Assembly: GCA_003486725.1 (NCBI GenBank)
Contig: DNGD01000195.1
Coordinates: forward strand, 1 to 6,090
Length of the DNA stretch: 6,090 nt
Reading direction: 5' to 3'
Origin: Rhodospirillaceae bacterium
Lineage (GTDB): Bacteria; Pseudomonadota; Alphaproteobacteria; UBA9219
Shown: positions 1 to 5,500 of the stretch, one piece after another
Position numbering within the stretch: position 1 is the stretch's first letter
How the letters are laid out: each line of letters starts with the position of its first letter
Notes under the pieces: generated by a model
Database searches by the model: none
The model's input: the letters and a program-made list of their open reading frames with translations, nothing else
Told to the model about the DNA's origin: nothing
Position numbers and translations under genes: made by a program

Positions 1-381
1 GATTATATCGCGATGGCGGGCACCAAGATCACCATTCCGCTCAATCCCGCCTTTATGTCGCTCAATCTGGCGCAGTGCGTTTTGCTGATCGGCTATGAAT
101 GGTATCAGGCGAACGACAGCACGCCCGAAAACCAGATCCGCGTGGGCAAAAGCCGCCCCGCGAACCGTGAGGAATACCAGAACTTCTATGATCGTCTGGA
201 AAAGGAACTGGACGTCGCCGGCTTTTTCGTGGCCGAAGCGATGCGCCCGACGATGACGCATAATCTGCAAGCCGCCTTGCAGCGCGCCGAAATGACCGAG
301 CAGGAACTCCGCACATGGCATGGCGTCATCTCTGCCCTGATCGACGGGCCCAAGCGCGGCGCGGGCAAGAAGAATGGCTAG
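1..381 (+). CDS. trmJ: SpoU/TrmH-family RNA 2'-O-methyltransferase, TrmJ-like, C-terminal part (5' end outside window)
   Basis: The reading frame is open from base 1 (DYIAMAGTK...), so the Met at base 13 is internal and the gene starts upstream. The 126 visible residues contain the segment IPLNPAFMSLNLAQ followed by a hydrophobic stretch and YEW. This is the conserved C-terminal SPOUT motif of TrmJ-type methyltransferases (compare IPTNPEFSSLNLAQ in family members), which contributes to the knotted SAM-binding site and the dimer interface. The rest is a charged helical tail ending in a Lys/Gly-rich stretch. TrmJ methylates the 2'-O of nucleotide 32 in tRNA anticodon loops using SAM, in the cytoplasm. 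The N-terminal motifs are not visible, so the exact substrate (tRNA versus another RNA) is inferred from family resemblance. The stop overlaps the next gene by 8 nt, which suggests co-transcription. Confidence 0.85.
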   Translation, partial: DYIAMAGTKITIPLNPAFMSLNLAQCVLLIGYEWYQANDSTPENQIRVGKSRPANREEYQNFYDRLEKELDVAGFFVAEAMRPTMTHNLQAALQRAEMTEQELRTWHGVISALIDGPKRGAGKKNG

Positions 382-1033
382 CGCCGCTGCCAAACATGTC
401 CTTATCACCGGCGCGGCAATCCGCGTCGGACATGACCTTGCCTTGGGTCTGGCAAAAGCAGGATGGGACATCACCATCCATTACAACACATCAAAAGAAG
501 AAGCCGAAGCTTTGGCGCAGGAGATTTCCGCGCTGGGACAAACGGCGCGCTTGGCACAAGCCAATCTGGAAATACCGGAGGAAGTCGCGCAAATCATCCC
601 CACGCAAGGAACGCCTGCCCTCACCGCCCTTATCCACAACGCCAGCCTGTTTGAGCGTGATCGCGATGATCCCGATGGCACGCGCCACCGCGCTGTCAAC
701 GTGGACGCGCCCCTTATGCTCAACAAGGCTTTTATCGCGCAACTGCCGCAAGGCGCGACCGGCACGATCATCCAGTTCCTGGACGGCACGCCAATTCCCG
801 AGCATATGAGCCACTATGCGCAAAGCCGCGCGGCGATGGAGGCCATGCTCCCCGCGCTAACCAAGGACTATGCGCCTCGCGCACGCCTGCATGCCCTGAC
901 GCTTGGCCCTACCCTAAAAAACCCACGGCAGTCGCAGCAGCATTTTGACGCGCTGGTTGCCGCCGCTGGTGAGGATCAGCTGACCTCGACGCCGACCATC
1001 CTCGCCGCAATCCTTGGTTTGTTGCCGGATTAG
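374..1033 (+). CDS. Short-chain dehydrogenase/reductase, pteridine-reductase (FolM/PTR1)-like, with atypical active site
   Basis: The 219-residue protein has an SDR Rossmann fold. The dinucleotide-binding motif is TGAAIRVG (residues 12-19), in which Arg17 resembles the TGxxxRxG form of FolM/PTR1-type, NADPH-preferring reductases. HNASLF (88-93) corresponds to the NAG/NAS motif after strand 4. The active-site tyrosine is Tyr148 in YAQSR, but the usual YxxxK lysine is Arg152 (codon CGC). Asp137 may match the Asp that replaces the catalytic Ser in PTR1. LGPTLKNPRQS (178-188) resembles the GPTLPSPRQS loop of alphaproteobacterial FolM-like proteins. The C-terminus ends soon after and lacks the usual GQ-x-(I/L)-x-DGG segment, so it is about 20-30 residues shorter than typical SDRs. 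The family reduces dihydromonapterin/dihydrobiopterin-type pterins. Whether this copy is active is uncertain. The start lies inside the end of the upstream gene (ATGGCTAG overlap), with a weak AAGAAG Shine-Dalgarno sequence before it. Confidence 0.85.
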   Translation: MASAAAKHVLITGAAIRVGHDLALGLAKAGWDITIHYNTSKEEAEALAQEISALGQTARLAQANLEIPEEVAQIIPTQGTPALTALIHNASLFERDRDDPDGTRHRAVNVDAPLMLNKAFIAQLPQGATGTIIQFLDGTPIPEHMSHYAQSRAAMEAMLPALTKDYAPRARLHALTLGPTLKNPRQSQQHFDALVAAAGEDQLTSTPTILAAILGLLPD

Positions 1034-1084
1034 ACCGCTGGCGACGGCGAAATGAAAAAACGTGGAAACAAAAAGCGGTTTTTT
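1032..1084 (+). terminator. Possible intrinsic terminator after the SDR gene
   Basis: ACCGCT at 1034-1039, directly after the stop codon, can pair with AGCGGT at 1074-1079. The pairing can extend by a G-U and an A-U pair to 1032/1081. Five further T residues follow (1080-1084). The 34-nt loop is large for a Rho-independent terminator. A competing 9-bp stem (TGAAAAAAC 1053-1061 with GTTTTTTCA 1078-1086) uses the same right arm. Its position at the end of a + strand operon facing a convergent operon fits a terminator, but the structure is not canonical. Confidence 0.4.
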
Positions 1085-1106
1085 CACCAACCTTTCTTTT
1101 TTCGCC
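1046..1106. repeat. Nested inverted repeats downstream of the SDR gene
   Basis: Two inverted repeats are nested. The outer arms are GGCGAAA (1046-1052) and TTTCGCC (1100-1106). The inner arms, immediately adjacent on the left, are TGAAAAAAC (1053-1061) and GTTTTTTCA (1078-1086). The right side carries a 13-nt bulge (1087-1099). The left arm is thus a continuous 16 nt that could fold against an interrupted right arm. It may be part of termination for the + strand genes or a structured 3' end. Confidence 0.4.
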
Positions 1107-1253
1107 AATTACCTAACTTTTTTTGGCAGGAATACGATTCAATGCCCCTTGACTTAGAGTGAAAGTTTGTGCAGCGCACCCTTCATTTGTTCACACGGGC
1201 CGGAAAATAGCCGCCATATCCCTTGTATTTGCCCTCAAAGGCTCTTCAGTCAC

Positions 1254-1292
1254 GATAAAAACATAAAGATCATAATAAAAAACAATCAATTA
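1254..1292. other. AT-rich tract, candidate DNA-unwinding element
   Basis: 33 of 39 bases are A or T (85%), far above the surrounding coding DNA. On the + strand it is strongly A-rich, with runs such as AATAAAAAAC and a GATC at 1268-1271. It lies about 75 bp from the DnaA-box cluster, the kind of spacing seen between unwinding elements and boxes in origins. No clear 13-mer repeats like those of E. coli oriC were found. Confidence 0.4.
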
Positions 1293-1325
1293 GCACGATG
1301 TGCCTAAAAAATAGGCAAAACGTGC
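1293..1325. repeat. Nested palindrome (two-tier hairpin)
   Basis: The outer arms are GCACG (1293-1297) and CGTGC (1321-1325). The inner arms are TGCCTA (1301-1306) and TAGGCA (1312-1317), around an AAAAA loop. The two tiers are separated by symmetric 3-nt mismatches (ATG against AAA), so the element is symmetric overall. An alternative small stem GCAC-GAT-GTGC (1293-1303) overlaps it. Read on the - strand, a run of six T follows about 10 nt after the stem (1282-1277), so it could help terminate readthrough from metF. It could equally be a protein-binding site. Confidence 0.5.
1299..1307 (-). promoter_or_regulatory. Weak DnaA-box-like site (TTAGGCACA)
   Basis: The - strand reads TTAGGCACA, one mismatch (position 4) from the TTATNCACA consensus. 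It lies inside the nested palindrome, so the match may be incidental. It matters only because of the stronger sites at 1368-1401. Confidence 0.25.
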
Positions 1326-1367
1326 AAATCATGCGATTCGCCTGCAATCGGACGGCACAAACGGGGG

Positions 1368-1376
1368 TTAATCACA
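1368..1376 (+). promoter_or_regulatory. DnaA-box-like site (TTAATCACA)
   Basis: The site has one mismatch (position 4, A for T) from TTATNCACA. It lies 12 bp, start to start, upstream of the perfect box at 1380 and in the same orientation, close to one helical turn, which would suit cooperative DnaA binding. Confidence 0.4.
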
Positions 1377-1379
1377 GAG

Positions 1380-1388
1380 TTATCCACA
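1380..1388 (+). promoter_or_regulatory. Perfect consensus DnaA box (TTATCCACA)
   Basis: TTATCCACA is the high-affinity DnaA box of E. coli oriC (R1/R4 type). The match extends well beyond the 9-mer: ACAGAGTTATCCACAGT (1374-1390) is, from memory, identical over 17 nt to the R4 end of E. coli oriC. A perfect box on either strand is expected by chance only about 0.05 times in 6 kb, and the extended match far less often. It sits in noncoding DNA between convergent genes. Confidence 0.75.
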
Positions 1389-1392
1389 GTTC

Positions 1393-1401
1393 TGGGGATA
1401 A
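1393..1401 (-). promoter_or_regulatory. DnaA-box-like site, inverted (TTATCCCCA)
   Basis: The - strand reads TTATCCCCA, one mismatch (position 7) from TTATCCACA. It starts 4 bp after the perfect box and faces it, giving a convergent pair. Confidence 0.45.
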
Positions 1402-1409
1402 GGCTCAGC

Positions 1410-1425
1410 ATTACGCGTACGTAAT
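1410..1425. repeat. Palindrome ATTACG-CGTA-CGTAAT next to DnaA boxes
   Basis: A perfect 6-bp inverted repeat (1410-1415 with 1420-1425) surrounds a 4-bp CGTA spacer. No T-run follows on either strand, so it is not a terminator. The size and symmetry fit an operator for a dimeric DNA-binding protein, but no known regulator is recognised. Confidence 0.4.
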
Positions 1426-1466
1426 AATACGGGGCGTTTTTGATGCGCTCTCTCCCTTTTTAGAAT

Positions 1467-1480
1467 CGGTTTAAAAACCG
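1467..1480. repeat. Short palindrome spanning the metF stop codon
   Basis: CGGTTT (1467-1472) and AAACCG (1475-1480) are separated by AA, and the metF stop codon (1471-1473 on the - strand) lies inside. The 2-nt spacer is too tight for a normal RNA hairpin, and no U-run follows in the metF direction, so a terminator role is weakly supported. No canonical metF terminator was found elsewhere. Confidence 0.35.
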
Positions 1481-2343
1481 GTCCGCAGCCATGTGCAAAG
1501 GTGGCGCGTCAGAATTGTCTCATTCATGGTGTAGAAATGGAAGTGCGAAACGCCATGTTCGATCAGGCGCGTAATCTGGTGCGAAAGCACATTCATCGCC
1601 AACAGCTTGTGATCGATACTCTCGGGCGCGACCCCGTCAAACATCGTATGCAGAAAATCAGGGATCTGCGCGTTACAGCGTTGCGCCATCGCGCAGGTGC
1701 GTTTGAAATCAAGGATGGGCATAAGCCCCGGCACCAAGGGCACATGAACGCCCCGCTTTTCGACCTTGTCGCGCCAATGCAAGAACACTTCGGGATCAAA
1801 GAAGAACTGCGTCAGGACGCCGTCAGCGCCCGCATCCACTTTGCGCTTCAAATGATCCAGATCGAACGCCTCGGACGGCGATTCAGGGTGCATTTCGGGA
1901 TAGCCCGCAACATAGACTTGTTGCGCAGGGTGCCGCCGCTTAAGCGCCGCAACAAAATCATAGGTCATGGCATAACCATCCGGATGCGGATGATACGGCG
2001 CGCCATGCCCCAGCATATCCCCGCGTAGCGCCACGAAATGCGCCACGCCGTCTTGCACCAGATCATCCACGAACGCGTCAACCTCGGCGCAGGAGCGCCC
2101 CGCACACGTCACATGCGCGATAACAGGAACGTCGGTGTGCTGGCGGATGCGGCGAATAACGCTACGCACATGCGCCGTCGTTTCGTCACTCCCCACCGCG
2201 CCGAAGGTCACGGTGATCGCGGCGGGCTTAATGGCCACATAGGCATCAACAGCCGCCAGAAGATGATCCAGCCCATCTGCCGTCTTGGGGGGGAACACTT
2301 CCAGCGAAAAAGAAATATCGGAGGGGATAAACCGATCGCTCAT
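1471..2343 (-). CDS. metF: 5,10-methylenetetrahydrofolate reductase MetF
   Basis: The 290-residue protein has the length of bacterial MetF. This FAD-dependent TIM-barrel enzyme reduces 5,10-methylene-THF to 5-methyl-THF in the cytoplasm. Visible family motifs are SLEVFPPK (13-20) with Glu15 matching catalytic Glu28 of E. coli, ALRGD (105-109) with Asp109 matching Asp120 at the flavin, AGYPEMHPE (146-154), LTQFFFD (177-183) with Gln179 matching the folate-contacting Gln, and PGLMPI followed by the C-terminal HFHFYTMN. Two places deviate from the common form: GAVGSDETT, where many family members have a G(A/S)GGSxRExT-like loop, and TMNET, where E. coli has TLNR. The start codon overlaps the metE stop as ATGA (2340-2343), so translation is probably coupled to metE, the enzyme that consumes its product. 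Confidence 0.95.
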   Translation of the reverse strand: MSDRFIPSDISFSLEVFPPKTADGLDHLLAAVDAYVAIKPAAITVTFGAVGSDETTAHVRSVIRRIRQHTDVPVIAHVTCAGRSCAEVDAFVDDLVQDGVAHFVALRGDMLGHGAPYHPHPDGYAMTYDFVAALKRRHPAQQVYVAGYPEMHPESPSEAFDLDHLKRKVDAGADGVLTQFFFDPEVFLHWRDKVEKRGVHVPLVPGLMPILDFKRTCAMAQRCNAQIPDFLHTMFDGVAPESIDHKLLAMNVLSHQITRLIEHGVSHFHFYTMNETILTRHLCTWLRTGF

Positions 2344-4631
2344 GCGTTTCCGTACTTTCCGCGCAAGGCTTTGGCTGCCACCACCATGCGGCTCAGCGCC
2401 AAGCGCGTTTCCGGCCAGTCACGCGTTTTCAGGCCGCAATCAGGGTTGATCCAGACCTGCCACGGCTCCAGCCGCTCACAGGCCTTGATGACAAGCCGCA
2501 TGATCTCGTCTTCCGGCGGCACGCGCGGGCTATGAATATCATAAACACCGGGGCCGATCTGGTTGGGATATTTATAGGTAGCAAACGCCTCCAGCAGCTC
2601 CATCTGCGAGCGGCTTGTTTCAATCGAAATCACATCGGCGTCCAGTTCTTTGATCGACGCGATAATGTCGTTGAAATCGGAATAACACATATGCGTGTGA
2701 ATCTGGGTCTCATCATGCACGCCGGTCGACGCCATACGGAAAGCCTGCACGGCCCACGCAAAATAGTCCTTCCACGCGCTGCGGCGGAGCGGCAACCCCT
2801 CGCGAAACGCCGGCTCGTCGATCTGGATGATCTTGAGCCCTGCGGCTTCAAGCTCCAGCACTTCGTCTTGCAAGGCCAGCGCGATTTGATGTGCCGTCTG
2901 GCTGCGCGGTTGATCGTCACGGACAAACGACCACTGCAAAATCGTCACCGGCCCCGTGAGCATCCCCTTCACGGGCTTGTCCGTCAGGCTTTGCGCGTAG
3001 CGCGCCAGCTCGACCGTCATCGGCTCTGCGCGCAGCACATCGCCGTAAATAACGGGCGGCTTCACGCCGCGCGAGCCGTAAGACTGCACCCAGCCATGTT
3101 CGGTAAAGACAAAGCCCTTCAGCTTCTCGCCGAAAAACTCGACCATGTCATTGCGCTCGAACTCGCCATGCACCAGCACATCAAGGCCCGCGCTTTCCTG
3201 AAACTTGATGCAAGCCGCAATCTGTTCCTTCACAAAGGAGTCATAGGCCGCTTGATCTAACGAACCCTTGCGGTGTTCGGCGCGTTTGCGGCGCACCTCG
3301 ATTGTTTGCGGAAACGAGCCGATCGTCGTTGTCGGAAACAACGGCAAGCCCAGAACCGCTTGTTGTAACGGGCGACGACGCTCAAACGGCGATTGTCGTC
3401 CCGCCTCAACCAACGGCTGCTCTACCATTCTTTCCTGCACCGACGTCTCATGGATCAGGGACGAGGCTTTCCGGCTTTCAACGGCTTGCGCGCTGGCCAG
3501 CAAGGCGGCAGCGATCGCCTCCCGCCCTTCCGTCAGTCCGCGCTTCAACGCCACGATTTCATCCATTTTTTGCTGGGCAAAGGCCAGCCATTGGCGCAGC
3601 GCCGGCTTCATCGCCGTTTCGCGCGCGGCGTCATAGGGCACATGAAGCAGCGAGCAGGACGACGTCACCCAAACGCGATCCATACCGATTTTGGCCGCCG
3701 CTTTTTCCAGCAGTTGCAGCGAGCTTTCCAGATTATTGCGCCAGATATTGCGTCCGTTCACTACGCCCAGCGCAAGGATCATCGGCGCGGGCAGTGCGTT
3801 CAAGACGTCATCCACCTGATCCGCGCCCAGCGCAGCATCAATATGCAGCGCATCGATCGGCAGCGCGACAGCGGTGGAAAGGTTGTCCTCCAACTTGCCA
3901 AAAGGCGTTGTGACAAACAGCTTGATTGTCGTGGCGGCACGCAGCGCGGCATAGGCCTTGCCGTAAGCTTCCTTGGCGCGAGCATCGAGATCCATGACCA
4001 AAAACGGCTCATCGAGCTGCACCCACTTGACGCCCTCGGCCTCCAGACGCTTCATCACGTCCGCATAGGCGGGCAGCAGCGCCTCCAGATGATCGAGAGG
4101 ATGGCCGCCGTCGTAATCCTTGCCCAAAAGAAGATAGGAAACGGGGCCAATCAGCACGGGGCGCGTTTCAAGCCCCCTCTCCTTGGCCTCACGGTATTCG
4201 CGGAAAACCTTCTCGCACGAGAGTTTGAATTTCTGGCCTTTTCCGAATTCCGGCACGATATAGTGATAGTTCGTGTCGAACCATTTGGTCATCTCTGCCG
4301 CGGGGACATCGATGCCGCTGCGCTGTGCGCCGCGCGCCATGGCAAAATATGTCGCCAGATCGACGCGCCCGCCGCCCCAGCCGTAACGGACAGGCACAAC
4401 GCCCAAGAGCGCCGACATATCCAGAACCTGATCGTAGAAAGAAAAATCATTCGAGATGTAAAGATCGAGGCCCGCTTTTTTCTGCTGGCTTTGGTGCGCC
4501 GCGCGCAAGGCAGCGGCGGTGCGCATCAAATCATCCTCGGGGATTTTCTCTTTCCAGAAATCCTCGGTGGCAAATTTCAATTCCCGATCGCGCCCGATGC
4601 GCGGAAACCCCAAAATCGTTGCCTTGGCCAT
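2340..4631 (-). CDS. metE: Cobalamin-independent methionine synthase MetE
   Basis: The 763-residue protein matches MetE in length (753 in E. coli) and architecture: an N-terminal barrel (about 1-320, starting TILGFPRIGRDRELK) and a C-terminal catalytic barrel (about 430-755, starting LPLFPTTTIGSFPQT). It transfers the methyl group of 5-methyl-THF-polyglutamate to homocysteine, forming methionine without B12, in the cytoplasm. All four zinc ligands are present: His647 and Cys649 in HMC, Glu671 in IET, and Cys732 in NPDCG. They keep the same relative spacing as E. coli His641/Cys643/Glu665/Cys726. The homocysteine- and folate-binding segments IGSFPQT, QIDEPAFREGLPLR and YDIHSPRVP are intact. 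The start is set by a strong AAGGAG 6 nt upstream. metF follows with a 4-nt overlap, so the two form an operon for the final steps of methionine synthesis. Confidence 0.97.
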   Translation of the reverse strand: MAKATILGFPRIGRDRELKFATEDFWKEKIPEDDLMRTAAALRAAHQSQQKKAGLDLYISNDFSFYDQVLDMSALLGVVPVRYGWGGGRVDLATYFAMARGAQRSGIDVPAAEMTKWFDTNYHYIVPEFGKGQKFKLSCEKVFREYREAKERGLETRPVLIGPVSYLLLGKDYDGGHPLDHLEALLPAYADVMKRLEAEGVKWVQLDEPFLVMDLDARAKEAYGKAYAALRAATTIKLFVTTPFGKLEDNLSTAVALPIDALHIDAALGADQVDDVLNALPAPMILALGVVNGRNIWRNNLESSLQLLEKAAAKIGMDRVWVTSSCSLLHVPYDAARETAMKPALRQWLAFAQQKMDEIVALKRGLTEGREAIAAALLASAQAVESRKASSLIHETSVQERMVEQPLVEAGRQSPFERRRPLQQAVLGLPLFPTTTIGSFPQTIEVRRKRAEHRKGSLDQAAYDSFVKEQIAACIKFQESAGLDVLVHGEFERNDMVEFFGEKLKGFVFTEHGWVQSYGSRGVKPPVIYGDVLRAEPMTVELARYAQSLTDKPVKGMLTGPVTILQWSFVRDDQPRSQTAHQIALALQDEVLELEAAGLKIIQIDEPAFREGLPLRRSAWKDYFAWAVQAFRMASTGVHDETQIHTHMCYSDFNDIIASIKELDADVISIETSRSQMELLEAFATYKYPNQIGPGVYDIHSPRVPPEDEIMRLVIKACERLEPWQVWINPDCGLKTRDWPETRLALSRMVVAAKALRGKYGNA

Positions 4632-4756
4632 AGAAAGCTCCTTCGTGACAAGCGATGCCCGTTCTTGGATAAGGAGTAGTCCAATATTATGAAGATAAGA
4701 TTGCCAAAAAGCGTTCTGATGTATGCGCGGTCAATGAATTGAAGGGGATAAAGACG
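4632..4756 (-). promoter_or_regulatory. truA-metE intergenic region, probable metE-metF promoter and short leader
   Basis: This 125-nt gap is the only sizeable one in the - strand gene run, so a metE promoter is likely here. Reading in the metE direction there is a TTGACC hexamer (4734-4729) and, further on, an AT-rich TTATCTTCATAATATT segment containing CATAAT (4691-4686). These two are too far apart to form a standard -35/-10 pair, and no convincing sigma-70 pair was found. The inverted repeat TCAAT-GA-ATTGA (4731-4742) could be an operator. No cobalamin riboswitch fits, since the gap is too short, and no SAM-II-type aptamer was recognised. No intrinsic terminator for truA is obvious. Confidence 0.45.
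4638..4643 (-). promoter_or_regulatory. Ribosome binding site of metE (AAGGAG)
   Basis: The - strand reads AAGGAG followed by CTTTCT and the ATG at 4631. The 6-nt spacing is near optimal. It is the strongest Shine-Dalgarno match in the window and fixes the metE start. It fits a highly translated enzyme, since MetE is a slow enzyme that is usually abundant. Confidence 0.8.
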
Positions 4757-5500
4757 CTAATCGTAATCAACGCTCACAAAATAAAGCCCTTCCGGCGGCG
4801 CGGTAACTCCGCCATTGGCGCGCTCGCACGAGGCAAAGGCGGCCACAAACTCGTCAAAACTCATCTGACCTGTGCCCACCATCACGAGCGTGCCGACCAT
4901 ATTGCGCACCTGATGATACAAAAACGACCGCGACTTCACGTCAAAAGTGAACATATCGCCATCTTGCGTGATGTCTAAAACATCCAGCGTGCGCAGAGGC
5001 GACTTGGCCTGACAAAACTTGGCGCGAAAGGTCGTAAAATCATGGTGACCGATCAGCAACGCGGCGGCCTTTTGCATCGGGGCGAGCGAAAGCGGACGCA
5101 CAACGTGCCACGCACGCCCCGCCATTAACGCCAGCGGCGCTGGACGATTGCAAACGATAAAGCGATAGCGCCGCGCCTTGGCCTGAAAACGCGCATGAAA
5201 ATCCGGCGGCGCGACCTCGGCCTTCAGCACAACAACACGGTGAGGCTTCACATGATAATTGATCGCACCCTTGACGGCACAGGCCTCGAACTCTTTTTCC
5301 AGATCGAAATGCGCGATTTGCGCCAGCGCATGAACGCCCGCATCGGTGCGCCCCGCCACATGCAGCGTAGGATTTTCGCCAGAAAAGGCATGGATCGCGT
5401 TTTCGATGACCTGCTGCACCGTCACATCGCTTTTCTGCCGCTGCCAGCCACAAAAACCCGAACCATCATATTCAATCGTCAATTTCCAGCGTGTCGTCAT
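4757..5500 (-). CDS. truA: tRNA pseudouridine(38-40) synthase TruA
   Basis: The 247-residue protein is of normal TruA size. It isomerises uridines 38, 39 and/or 40 in the anticodon stem-loop of many tRNAs to pseudouridine, in the cytoplasm. Family signatures in order are the N-terminal YDGSGFCGWQRQ (11-22), the catalytic motif AGRTDAGVHA (49-58) with nucleophile Asp53, the FHAR-x-A motif followed by RRYRF, then SFLYHQVRNMVG in the second half, and the C-terminal APPEGL. All key motifs are intact. Its ATG overlaps the fmt stop as ATGA (5497-5500), with an AAGGG-like Shine-Dalgarno sequence inside the fmt coding end, so it is translationally coupled to fmt. The fmt-truA pairing is common in Alphaproteobacteria. 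Confidence 0.95.
   Translation of the reverse strand: MTTRWKLTIEYDGSGFCGWQRQKSDVTVQQVIENAIHAFSGENPTLHVAGRTDAGVHALAQIAHFDLEKEFEACAVKGAINYHVKPHRVVVLKAEVAPPDFHARFQAKARRYRFIVCNRPAPLALMAGRAWHVVRPLSLAPMQKAAALLIGHHDFTTFRAKFCQAKSPLRTLDVLDITQDGDMFTFDVKSRSFLYHQVRNMVGTLVMVGTGQMSFDEFVAAFASCERANGGVTAPPEGLYFVSVDYD

Larger units (their letters stand above)
1034..1470. other. 437-nt noncoding region between convergent genes; candidate DnaA-binding/oriC-like locus
   Basis: No credible coding frame is seen here. The longest ATG-started stretch on the + strand in the 1140s is six codons. Both flanking genes point into this region, so it need not carry promoters for either, yet it is long and structured. From left to right it holds a possible terminator and nested repeat (1032-1106), poly-T tracts (to 1124), a mixed segment with a weak DnaA-like TTGTTCACA (1187-1195), a strongly AT-rich tract (1254-1292), a nested palindrome (1293-1325), a small CGATT/AATCG stem (1334-1350), a cluster of DnaA boxes (1368-1401), a palindrome (1410-1425), and a short palindrome across the metF stop. 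The layout of an AT-rich element next to clustered DnaA boxes resembles a bacterial replication origin. That function is inferred. Confidence 0.5.

Noticed and set aside
315..809. A 164-codon open frame overlapping the trmJ end and the SDR in another frame
   Set aside because: The protein is low-complexity, Arg/Ser/Pro-rich, and conflicts with the SDR frame, which carries clear Rossmann motifs.
1149..1177. TTGACT at 1149-1154 as a -35 element of a small RNA promoter
   Set aside because: No acceptable -10 hexamer lies at 16-18 bp spacing; the positions read GC-rich sequence.
1318..1345. An IHF site near the AT-rich tract
   Set aside because: The best match to WATCAANNNNTTR has two mismatches, which is too weak to report.
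1410..1440. A chromosome-dimer resolution (dif) site in the convergent intergenic region
   Set aside because: The palindrome is too short and does not show the two 11-bp XerC/XerD arms of a dif site.
1501..3260. Several + strand open frames of 165-242 codons opposite metF and metE
   Set aside because: They are complementary shadows of metF and metE with Arg/His-rich composition and no family motifs.
3393..4679. A 428-codon open frame on the + strand opposite metE
   Set aside because: It is antisense to a well-conserved metE, rich in Arg/His/Gln as expected of a complementary-frame shadow, and has no recognisable domain.
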